Source: Byssochlamys sp. IMV 00236 (Eukaryota; Ascomycota; Eurotiomycetes; Eurotiales; Thermoascaceae). Taken from it: a stretch of 64,000 nt of DNA. Position numbers and translations under genes: made by a program. Numbering within the stretch: position 1 is the first letter of the stretch; every line of letters begins with the position of its first letter. The notes under the pieces were generated by a model, which made no database searches, was not told the DNA's origin, and worked only from the letters and a program-made list of their open reading frames with translations. The stretch is from contig MSJH02000823.1 of the NCBI GenBank assembly GCA_001931875.2, positions 410,174 through 474,173 on the forward strand, written 5' to 3'. Positions 21,861 to 32,070 of the stretch are shown one piece after another.

Positions 21861-22488
21861 GTATGTGAGGGATAGTAAAGAGGGAGCGAGGAAGCGAGCG
21901 AGCTATACGCTCCGATTTCCAAACGAAGGACAGACTGCAGTCAAGACAACATATATGCAGAGAAGGGCCAGGAGGGAGTATGACTGTCTATCCCACGATT
22001 ACCCTTATCCGACATCTCGCTCCAAGTCGCGGAAGATGTTCTCTTTCATCAGCTCGGAGCACACTACTGTATGTACAGTATCACGAGTCACCCAGTGTCA
22101 CCTCTCACGGTTCCTGCAGGGGCGAGCAGTGAACATGTTGCAATCCGCTGCTCGTATCCTCCGCTGCTCGTATCCTCCGCTGCTCGTATCCTATACGAAC
22201 CGGGTAGCAACTGCAACGGGAAGCTACCTTGATCCCCCTGTATGGGATCAAAGAAGACGTGAGTAACGCCGTGTAACGGTTTGATTAGGGGTTCAGCTCA
22301 GCTCCAGGGCAGCTGCAATATTGGGATGGAGCTAAGGAATCTAGATAGCTGATAGATTTCGGTATCCTTTAGTTCCTCTAGATGTTCGGGAGGGGGCATA
22401 CCAGGAGTGATAAAAGAAACAAGCAGACCATAAAGGCTCTTGTCCCTCTTCCCCATTTTTCTTTTCCCTCTTCTAAAGTGCCCACCTG
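21861..22488. promoter_or_regulatory. Shared divergent promoter with three 16-bp tandem repeats
   Basis: Lies between the leftward secreted-protein gene and the rightward chitinase gene. CCGCTGCTCGTATCCT occurs three times head to tail at 22145-22160, 22161-22176 and 22177-22192. A pyrimidine-rich tract (22440-22475) precedes the chitinase ATG. The tandem units could be multiplied binding sites acting on both genes; that is inference. Confidence 0.55.
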
Positions 22489-25400
22489 ATGGCTTTCTCT
22501 CGAGCTTCTTGCTGGCCGTGCGGCCATGGCCGACTCTTCTCTTTTGTCCTTCTGGCGCTGCTCGCCGTGTCTGATGCCAGCCCTGTATACTCATACTCGT
22601 CGGCGCAGTCTCGCTGTCCAGACGCCTGCAGCGTGCTGGGCAGCGACCCGGCCGGCTGGACGCAGTACCACAGCCTCGACGTCTTGGCCATCTGCAACCA
22701 GACCGTTCTCTTCGACATGAATTTGTACAATCCCGTGGATGACCCCCAGAGACATATCACGATCCGGGCCTGCACGGCTGCGGTAGATGGCCGGGTTAAA
22801 GCCACCGCGACGGGCCGGGCCGACGCGCTATCCTGGGGTAATCTTGATAGCGATATTGATATTGATAGTGATAGTGATACCTCTATCCTGACGACGCAGC
22901 TGGCCGCCTATGTGCAGAGCAACCCGTGGGTGTCCAGCCTGTTGGCATCCGGCGGCGGCGCTGTGGCTGGGATATATATTGGTCCCGGCATCGATGTGAG
23001 CAGTGCGGTCGACGTTGTACGGCAGAGTAAACCTCACGCCCAGACGGTGCAGTACTGTGGCACAGACAACAGCCAGTTCTTCGGCATCGTCCTGGACACA
23101 CAGGGCAATATCTCGTCCGTGCAGGCGGCCCTGGCCACATGGGCGTCCGGCCACTGTCTCGCAGACAGAAATAGCAGCAACAGCAGCAGCAGCAGCAATG
23201 CTAAAATAAAACTGCTACCAGTGAAACCGGTACGCTCCTCGTCGATCGCTCCAGTGCCGCAGCCCTACGCCAACGGCACCTGCTATACATACACAGTGCA
23301 GGCCAACGATACGTGCGCGTCGATTGCCACGGCGCACAAGGAGAGCTACACGGTGATTGAGCAGAACAACAACAATACCTGGGGATGGATGGGCTGCTCC
23401 GACCTGCTGGTCGGCCAGAGGATCTGCCTCAGCCCAGGGAATCCTCACTTCCCAGCCACGGTGTCCAATGCCGTCTGCGGTCCACAGGTCAACGATACCA
23501 CGCCCACGGCCAACTACACCGGCTGGCCAGACCTGAATCCATGTCCGATCAATGCCTGCTGTGATATCTGGGGCCAATGCGGCATCACATCTGACTTCTG
23601 CACCGCCGCCCCGGCCGACACGGGGGCACCGGGCACTGCGCAGCCCGGCAGCAACGGCTGCATCTCCAACTGTGGCTTCGACGTGATCGAGTCGGCCGGT
23701 CCGGACGAGTTCTTCACGGTGGGCTACTTTGAGGCCTGGAACCTGGACCGTCCGTGTCTGCATATGTACCCCAGCGACATCCCGTCGCGGTACAGCCATG
23801 TGCACTTTGCCTTTGCCAACATCAGCGACGACTACACCGTCAGCCTCGGCGACTACGAGGACTTCTTCAGCGAGTGGCAGTCGCAGAGGGGCTTTAAACA
23901 CATCCTGTCCTTTGGCGGCTGGGGCTTTTCCACCTCGCCGCAGACCTATCCCATTTTCCGCTCGGGCGTCACGGCCGCTGAGCGGACCACCTTTGCGAGC
24001 AACCTGGTGTAGTTCATCAAGGACAACAACCTCGACGGCATCGACTTCGACTGGGAGTATCCCGGCGCGACGGACATCCCTGGCATCCCCGCGGGCAGCG
24101 CCGAGGATGGCGCCAACTACCTGGCCTTTTTGCAGGAGATTCGCGCGCGTCTGCCCACCGACCAGTACAGTGTATCGATAGCCGCGCCGGCGTCGTACTG
24201 GTACCTGCGCAACTTTCCCATTCAGGAGATTGGCGAGCTTGTCGATTACATTGTGTATATGACCTACGATTTCCACGGCCAGTGGGACTATAGCAACTCG
24301 TACAGCGAGTAAGTTGTTCGATCTTTTCTTTCTTTTTTTCTTTCTGTTGATTGTTTTCATTTTCAATTCTTCCCTGCTTACCTCCACACAGCCCTGGCTG
24401 CCCCGATGGCAACTGTCTCCGGTCCCAGGTCAACAAGACCGAGACGCTCTCCGCGCTGTCCATGATCACCAAGGCGGGCGTCCCCTCCAACAAGATCATG
24501 GTCGGCATGCCCCTCTACGGCCGCAGCTTCGAGATGACCGAGGCCGGCTGTTACACGCAGATGTGCACCTATGTCGGCCCAGACAGCGGCGCGACCCCGG
24601 GCATGTGCACCGCCACGGCTGGCTACATCAGCAACTGGGAGATCCAGCAGATCCTTAATACGCCTGGCAATGATGTCCAGCAGTACTATTCGGACGAGGC
24701 CGGCGACATCGTCGTCTACAACGGCACGCAGTGGGTGTCCTACCTCACCAACGCGACGTACAGCAACCGCGTCTCGTGGGTGCAGGGCATGAACTTTGGA
24801 GGTATCTCCGACTGGGCCATGGACCTCGAAACCAGCTACTACAGCAATGGCACCGAGGAGGGCGGCGGCTCAGGCGTCGTGTTCATTGACCCCGGCATAT
24901 TCACTGAGACCGACCCAACCATTGCCTGCATCCCGCCGTGCACCTTTGTGTTGCCACCATGGACGCTGTCGACCCCGACGACCATCTCGCAGCCGCCCGT
25001 CACCCAGACCCTACAGCAGATGTGGCAGTCCACCGTGACGGACAGCAGTGGCGTCACCAGCGTCGTCGTGTTGTCGACCACCACGGTGACCACCATCACG
25101 GTCCCGCCAGTCACCACGGAGACCATCGATGTCTATAACGTCGTGTGGACCGACATTGAGGAAACCATTATCTACTTCACCAGCAGCGTGTATATGCCAT
25201 CTATCGTGTTGACTGGGGCCACCAACCCCGTCAGCTCAGCCAGTTCAGCCAGCTCAGCCAGCTCGACGACGTCGTCGACAATCGCTGGCATCCTATACAC
25301 CTACTCGCCAGGCCCGTATACCGGTCCCTCGGCCGCGTCAACCACGACCAATACCCCCAACCCGCCGCCTCCGAAGCATATCGGATCGGTACATGTCACC

Positions 25401-27288
25401 AAGGGACCGCCGTCGCCGACCTGCACGCGCCACTGCGGCTCACGGTGCCATATTAACTGCGTACCGTCGCTGCCATGCACCGGTATCTGCGGCTGCATCG
25501 GCCACAGCTGCCCTGGCGGCGGTAGATGTGTTGGCGACGGCTGCGGCGGCGACGACGACAACGACAGCGGCGGCGGCGGTGACGACGGCCACGACAACAC
25601 ATCGACCTCATGCTCAACCACGCGCACGTACACCAACTGTGAGGTGCCGTGCTCCGTCACCAACTACGGCACGTCGGCGACGACGACGTGCTCCAGCGCC
25701 ACCTGCGAGAAGACGTCGGGTTGCCAGGCCTCTGGCACGACCACCACCGCCTACAACACCACTTACAACTGCTACTGGACAACAGTGCTTCAGGATGCCT
25801 ACTGGACCGTGGCCAACCCGGCAGGCGACCCGCCGCGACTCGGCGCTGGTGGTCAGTTCGGCTACACGTACATCACTGGCACCGGGGCCGTCTCGCAGAC
25901 GTCGTCGGCCGCGGCGTCCTATATCCCATGTACCTACCAAGGCCAAGATCCTGACCAGGGCATCACAGCGCGTATGTTCTCCCCCCTCCCCCAAACCCTT
26001 CTCCATGCATATAGACATTGCCTGCTGAACCCTCTTCCAGAATACTGTGTATGCTCAGGGTCGACGTTTGCGCCTCAGACGACGTCGGTCGACCCCGGCA
26101 ACTCATGCGCCTACACAGCGCTGCCGGCAGAGACCACCAGTGTCGGGATGAACTACGAGACCATCACGAGCAACTGCAACGTGTGCACGTGGCTGGGCCA
26201 GTCGCAGGTGGGCTGCACGAAGCTGGGCGGCTGCACGTCTATCACCCAGGTCACCAGCACGGCGACGGTGACGGTGACGCCGACACAGACGGTGGTGGTG
26301 ACACCGGCGGAGATGGCGGACTGTGTCTTCCGGGACGTGGTCGTCGCCTGGGCCTTTGAAATCTACAATATCCAGAACTGGGCCACCGACGGCGGCAAGG
26401 CATTGCACAAGCAAGAGGACGGCTGCGGTGCGCTGACGGGCTGGAAGTGGCACGAAGCTACCGACACAGAGCTGGCGCACGTCTACTTTAACCTGCCCTA
26501 CTTTATCAAGGATGGCTGCGTCGAGCGCGCCATTGTGTCGGCCGGCGGGCCCAAGCTCTCGTGCCAGGGGCTGGAGGGAGGCATGGCAACTGACGATGAG
26601 GATGATTACGACGATAACCTCCCCGTGGACGACGTGGACGCAGAAGAGCTCCTACGCCCCGCCAAGCGCAGCCAGACGCTCGACACGCCCGTACCGCCCA
26701 GGTCACTGTCGCTCCCATACTCATACTCTTCAAACAAATCTGGCTACACCTACACGCCCATGTCGTGGCCCAGCGACAATGGGACTGTGACGTTGACGTG
26801 GACGTCCACCCAGACCACGGCGGTCATGGTTACGCTCACTTCGGTGATCCCCAAGAGCAGCACGACCTCGTCGTTGGCCTCAACCTCGTCAGCCATGCCG
26901 GGGTGGACAGCTTCGCGTGCCTCAAAGGCTTCGTCTACGCCGTTCTCGGCATCAAGATCGGCCTCGAAGACTACGTCGTCGGGCACCAAGGTCTCAACAC
27001 CGTCCCCCATCCAGACGGGCATGGTCAGGTAAGGCCAATCTCGCGCTCTCTTGTCTTGTGCCTCTTTGCATCTAACCTTCTTTCTGATCCAGCGACTGCG
27101 ATGACTTCCACCTCGTGGTGACTAATGACACCTGTGCCAGCGTGGCGGACGTGGCTGGTATCTCCTTGAGTGACTTCTACGCCTGGAATCCCGCCGTCGG
27201 CTCCAAGTGCCTGTATCTCGCCCTCGGCGACTACGTCTGCATCGGCGTCTCATCGGGCTCGAACCAGTCCGTCACGACAAAGAAGTAA
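22489..27288 (+). CDS. Large LysM/CBM18/GH18 chitinase of killer-toxin type, interrupted by an in-frame TAG
   Basis: Exons 22489..24308, 24392..25971, 26041..27028 and 27093..27288 join in phase to 1,527 codons plus stop, one of them TAG (24010-24012). Residues 1-30: signal peptide. About 265-312: LysM (GTCYTYTVQANDTCASIA). About 350-400: hevein-like CBM18 (NACCDIWGQCG...DFC). About 410-800: GH18, with FGGWGFS, then after the stop DGIDFDWEYP carrying the catalytic Glu (24055-24057), YDFHGQWD and WVQGMNFGG. The C-terminal region is Thr/Ser/Cys-rich, then a conserved Cys-containing domain, and a last LysM-like exon (DTCASVADVAGISLSDFYAWNP). Family members hydrolyse chitin and resemble the alpha/beta subunits of yeast zymocin-type killer toxins. 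As assembled, translation stops after 507 residues, keeping the binding modules but losing catalysis. Confidence 0.88.
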
Positions 27289-27977
27289 AGTAAATATATT
27301 CACAGTAAAAAAAAATAATACTTAAATATAATGTTAGAGATCCAGATAGACCGCACTAGGAGTTCTCCTTTTTGGTCGACTGGCAGAAAGCTATTAAATA
27401 ACTATCAAAATAACACCCTAGGTAGTAAGTAAGTAATTAGGATAAAGTTCAAGGGCATAGATAATTTACAGATCTTCTACTTTTTCAAATCACTAATATT
27501 TAACGTCACAAATCCTTTCCTACTGTTATTATTACTTACTCGCCTGGTCTTAGATTATAACACTATTTGATATGGATTTTTGCTCCTCGCACACTGCAGG
27601 TGCTAGATAAATTACTGAGTTATATAGTTATAGTCTTATATATAAAGCCGGGCAAAATTCCCAAGATATCGTTTTTAAATAAAGACAAAGCCTTGCCCTT
27701 ATCTTGTATGTTTGATATGGTTTTTAGAGCTCCTTATAACTCTCCTAGTAGTCGGTCTTCGCTAACCCGGCTACTCTATTCTTCTTATTATAAGAAGGTA
27801 TCGAGGATAAAAATATTATATAGTTATATAGTGCACCGGGCATCTACTAATAAGAAAGCATTATATAAAACTACTATATTTGAAGGTCTACGCCTAAATA
27901 CCTAGACTGCTATAGAATGTATTAGACAATACAGGCCATCGAACGGAAACAACGGTTGCAGATACATATTATGTCAG
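27289..27977. other. AT-rich, RIP-like degenerate DNA
   Basis: Strong drop in GC compared with the flanking chitinase, with abundant TA dinucleotides and TATA runs. The open frame at 27567-27905 has no family features and TA-biased codons. Contains the second copy of the dispersed 20-mer at 27358-27377. Looks like mutated repeat DNA. Confidence 0.55.
27358..27377 (+). repeat. Dispersed 20-bp repeat, copy 2
   Basis: AGGAGTTCTCCTTTTTGGTC is the exact reverse complement of 10112-10131. Here it runs into TGGTCGACTGG, which also fits the Pol III A-box consensus; flanks otherwise differ. Confidence 0.5.
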
Positions 27978-28350
27978 ATGCGACTACTACCAGTCAAACC
28001 TTCTTGTTGATTACTCCAGTGCTGCAGCCCTACGCTAACGGCGCCTGCTATACATACACGGTGCAGTGACTAGTCCAACGATATGTGCGCGACTACACCG
28101 GCTAGCCGGACCTAAACCTGTGCCCAATCGATGTGTGCTGTGATATCTGGGGCCAATGCGGCATCACCTCCAACTTCTGTAAAATACTGCCCAGCCTGGC
28201 AGCAACGGCTGCATCTCCAAATCTAGCTTCGATGTGATCAAGTCGGCCGGTCCGGACGAGTTCTTCACGATAGGCCACTTTGAGGCCTGGAACCTGGACC
28301 GCCAGTGCCTGCACATGTACCCCAGCGATATTCCGTCGCAGTATGGCCCA
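27978..28350 (+). pseudogene. Decayed partial copy of the upstream chitinase (LysM edge, CBM18, start of GH18)
   Basis: Parallels chitinase positions about 23215-23805 with numerous substitutions, and contains stops in the parental frame. Near-identical blocks include CAGCCCTACGC, TGCTATACATACAC, GTGATATCTGGGGCCAATG and GCCGGTCCGGACGAGTTCTT. About 180 bp of the parent (the LysM core, roughly 23334-23513) are missing at 28088-28092, and a smaller part is missing near 28185. It ends just before the region matching the parental TAG. No coding capacity. Confidence 0.85.
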
Positions 28351-28879
28351 GCGAAATCTAGATTGCTTGTTAGGCTGCCCGAAAGTCTCCTATTAGGTCT
28401 GCTTGTTTAATATACTGCAAGGGACTCACTGATGTAATGTCCATGTCTATCTTGCTTCAAAGTTCTCCATATCTTCATCATGCCCTTATGTTCCTTGCAG
28501 ACGGCTTATTTCTTATCTTTATCCATACTACCCTATTCTTCCTGCAAAGTGTCGTCCTCAATAAAGGCCATATGGATAACTCCCTGGCTCTTGTGATCCA
28601 CCCAACCAAGAACTTTAAGGATGGGTACTTGGCCTTGCAGGGCTTGATATACCATCATTTGTGTCTGGCCTCAACAATAGCCCCAGTGATGGACACATGC
28701 AGGTGGTAGGAGACAGAAGTCTCTGGCACAAGCATTACCTGACTCCTTATTGATCGTTGAGCGTTAAGTAGCGAAACTGTAGATATATCAGGACGTTTCC
28801 TCTACGCCAGTGAGATTAGTCCTTTCAGAAGTAATGTCACTTGAACGATTATCGCCTTCCTTGTTAGTTGTTGTGTCAG
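28351..28879. other. Degenerate flank of the chitinase copy, nothing recognised
   Basis: A frame at 28437-28709 is open but shows no recognisable domain. Position between the pseudogene and the minisatellite suggests decayed accessory DNA. Confidence 0.4.
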
Positions 28880-29143
28880 GTGACTTTGTCGGAGCAGGAG
28901 CTAAAGCACGAAGAAAACGAGGACCATCGCCAGCGCGATGAGCTGGTGACTCTGTCGGAGCAGAAGCTAGAGAAGAAAGACAATGAGGACCATCGCCAGC
29001 GCGATGAGCTGGTGACTCTGTCGGAGCAGGAGCTAGAGAAGAAAGACAATGAGGACCATCGCCAGCGAGATGAGCAAGTGACTTTGTCGGAGCAGGGGCC
29101 AAAGCACGAAGGTAACGAGGAGCGTCACCAGCGCGACGAGCAA
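28880..29143 (+). repeat. 66-bp minisatellite, four units, open in frame on both strands
   Basis: Four consecutive 66-bp units. On the plus strand they encode a 22-residue repeat, VTLSEQ-x-LE-KKDNEDHRQRDE, charged and probably helical. The two inner units are nearly identical and the outer ones more diverged. The minus strand is also open, with a Pro/Ala/His-rich 22-residue repeat. The plus frame runs 28868-29236 but has no ATG ahead of the repeats, so a real gene is not established. Confidence 0.75.
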
Positions 29144-29803
29144 CTCGATTGTCGCGTCGAACAGTGGTGTGACGCCACCGGACACCTGCCAGATTCAAGC
29201 TATCAGAACTGTGTATGGCGCGACAATACAAGGTAGGAGAAGGCGTACAATCTTTATTCAAAGCAGCATCCCTAGCAATCCTTTTAAGCCGTGATCGGCG
29301 TGCCTACCCGGAGCATTATTAGCCGCAGGAATGGCGAGGAAAACGAGGACTCACGATTTCACGGCAGCGTAGGCATACGGCAGTGGGTTTTAAACCCCTG
29401 AGAGGGACAAATTCAGATAGAGGTAAATCTTTCGCGCAGTTACTGCAGGTCTTCGAGGTCGAAGACATAATAAATAATAAATAGGCGAATTAATCGCGGA
29501 AGAAGCGCGGCTAAAGGGGTGCAGTTAATAGGTAGTTAATTGAAGCAGACGCGAACTCGTGTATCTAGGAGAGGTGTTTACGGTTCCTGAAAAGGAAGGC
29601 GGTAAGTATCACGTGGCGTTGCAGTTCAAAGGACCAATAAGACGGGATTTCATGTAGCGACGCCTTTGACACTATTTTTCTATTGACCTAAAGACAAAAA
29701 AATCATGCCATCACTTATATACTCTTTGGTTGCCTCTAGAAACCATTTCACTAGACGGTTGACCATCGGCTGAAAGCTTTTCCTCGATTTAGATACCTTA
29801 CAT
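29144..29803. other. Intergenic, nothing recognised
   Basis: Lies between the minisatellite and the 3' end of the flavoprotein gene. Only short frames. Confidence 0.5.
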
Positions 29804-31187
29804 TCAGCCACCAAGCGCCTTGTACATTTGCTCGACATCGTCTCCAATATGAGACTCAAGCTCTTCCATTTGGCGGCGGCAGAAGTCTTCATGTCCTCCT
29901 GCCACTGCCACCATGGCTGAAGGAACGCTGTCCAGGTATTCCTGTTTCGACATAGAGACTAGTCCGGTTAGTAAAAGATCTGCTGAAAGAAGTCTACTGG
30001 GAATGCCTACCGTGGGCGTGGACTGCAGCACGCTTCGCACTCCACATGGCGTGGTAAGCATTGGTGCTACCATCGTTGTTGGCATCACCAACAACATATA
30101 GGCCATTAACGCTTGATTCCTTATTGTCATTGACTTTGACCCCATTCCCATCCATATTCAAACGCAGCTGCTTGGGAAGACTGGACGTCTGAACAGTAGA
30201 CACGTGGATTATGATTCCATTCGCGTCCAACGGACCACCACCATTGAGGTAGACCTTATACTGATCATCCTTGGGTTCCATACTCGTCGTAGTACGTTCA
30301 ACCTTGGTAATGTCATTTTCCCGAATAGGGATCTTATAGGAATTCTTGAGGACTGTTTCCCAACCCGGCCAACGTGTTTCTGCTGCCTCCTTGTCCTCTT
30401 TGCTTAGCGGGCCGCCAGTAACGATGGTTATATCGGTGGTCAACTTCCTCATGTTCAGCGCAGAGCCAATGGCACTTGCAAGCTTACCATACACGACTAG
30501 CTTGCGGTTTTTGTAGTCGTGTCCATCACACCAGGGACACCAAAACATGCCTCTGCCAAAAGCCTCGGCAAAGCCTGGCTTATCAGGTAGTACGTCCTTG
30601 ATACCCGTGGCCATGATGACCCTCTTCGAGGTGACCTTTCCGCCTTTGTCGTCGTAGACCCGGAATCCCTTTTCGAGGGGAACAATGCCAATAACCTTTG
30701 TCTTGCGTGTGGCCCAGAAAGAGTAATCAGGGTACAATTGCTCGATCTGCTGGCGAACTGTCGATCGGAATTTCAATGGTACCTGACCTAAATATAGAAT
30801 CAGCCCGGAATCCTTCGTCATATGGAAAGGACAAGACTTACCATCCTGGCCCAAGACATCGTGCATGTATCGTGTCTGCTCATTCCGGTACTCTTGCGAA
30901 TCATACAAGAGGGATGTTCGGGCAACTCGAGCGAGAGACATGGATGCAGCCAACCCGGCAGGGCCACCACCGACAATGACAACATCGTAGTCCCATTCTG
31001 TTGGGTTCCACTCATCCAGAGACGTGTAATCAGTTATATTGAGCTCAGCATCATCGATTACGAGATCCCGGATGAGCGTGCTATCTTCTGACTCTTCCAC
31101 GATAGCCTTTTGGGGAATAGATAAGGAAGAGGCAAGCGGAAGGGAAAGGAGACAAAAGCGCCAGAGAGAAAGACTGAGATGGACCAT
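29804..31187 (-). CDS. Secreted thioredoxin-reductase-like FAD oxidoreductase
   Basis: Three exons, complement(29804..29958, 30011..30787, 30842..31187), encode about 425 aa. Introns are 54 and 52 bp. The last acceptor is the CTAG at 29959-29960, because the nearby CAG breaks phase. Residues 1-22 form a signal peptide (FCLLSLPLASSLS). VVIVGGGPAGLAASMSLAR is the FAD-binding Rossmann motif. MFWCPWCDGHDYKNRKLVVYG holds the redox CxxC (CPWC), and GLYVVGDANNDGSTN is the second FAD motif. It belongs with fungal thioredoxin-reductase-like oxidases (GliT/HlmI-type fold) that oxidise dithiols or reduce disulfides. With a signal peptide it should act in the secretory pathway or outside. No NRPS or PKS gene is nearby, so a secondary-metabolite role is unsupported here. 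Confidence 0.88.
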
Positions 31188-32070
31188 GCTGCCGACGGAG
31201 CAAAGAAAATTGAAAATATTGATGGTTCCTAGACTAGCAAGTGTGAGGCAGAGACGATATATGTACAGTAGTTCCGCAGGAAGATCTGCATTTACCTTAG
31301 ATAGCTTCTTGACTGGTCCGCTAAGACCCTGATTTTGCAAAGTAGTGCTGAAGATCCTTGCATGAACTATAGCAACAGAAAATCAAGTTCCCTCTAGTCT
31401 CGTCGAGTTGATTTTATTTTGAGCCACAGAGGGCTTGTGTATTGCTGGAATTGTGCTGCTGTGGAGCTGTTGTGACGCGTCGATAAGAAGAAGATCGTCC
31501 ATTTCAGCCAGCCACATATCGACTGCCTTGTGATGAAAATCAAATCACCACTGTACCTCATAACACTATGGATAGAACTTCCTAATTATTTCTACTACGA
31601 CATCACCATCGAATAAACTGTTCAAGTATCATATACCATTCTCATCTAAAAGTTACCGTACTCGCCTCAAAGCGGAGCTACGATTCCTCCTCATCAAGAT
31701 CTTCCTTTCAATGTCCGTGGAAACATAATATTTGCAATGGACGCAATCTCCAATGGGGAATCGAAGTCACAAATTCAATGAGTGAGAATGTTATATATCA
31801 CACCATGCTGCTGTCGAATAGCAGGTAGGACTCATGATCTCGACAAACTTAGCTGACTGGCGCGAAATATAAGAATACCGTCCCGCATCGCAAGAGAATT
31901 GGAACTCTCATGATACACAGAACGACTATCCGAGTGTCATTCCAAACACTGACATGATCCTGGCCAACGACTCTCAGACTCCTTCTTGAAGCTCCTGACA
32001 TTAATCCAAAAATCTCCGTAATTTCACGGTCAGGATATTATCCGATTGTATCCGACAGGCATCAACTGTA
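31188..32070. other. Intergenic, nothing recognised
   Basis: Upstream of the leftward flavoprotein gene and downstream of the leftward ankyrin gene. No coding or repeat signal. Confidence 0.5.

Noticed and set aside
21674..21922. Frame with a poly-Glu run upstream of the secreted-protein gene
   Set aside because: Translation of the (GAA)n microsatellite. The neighbouring frame gives a signal peptide and clean splicing.
23215..24387. 390-codon minus-strand frame across the chitinase
   Set aside because: Antisense shadow. Composition mirrors the sense codons, while the sense strand encodes LysM, CBM18 and GH18 motifs.
24308..24391. Explaining the chitinase TAG by an alternative intron
   Set aside because: The nearest clear intron begins at 24309, about 300 bp past the stop. 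Sequence around 24010 is continuous with the GH18 family and lacks usable splice signals.
28788..29261. 157-codon minus-strand frame over the minisatellite
   Set aside because: Pro/Ala/His repeat mirrors the plus-strand repeat. Neither strand has independent support, so no gene was called.
29804..31187. Gliotoxin-like biosynthetic cluster around the thioredoxin-reductase-like gene
   Set aside because: No NRPS, PKS, P450, methyltransferase or cluster regulator is visible within the flanks.
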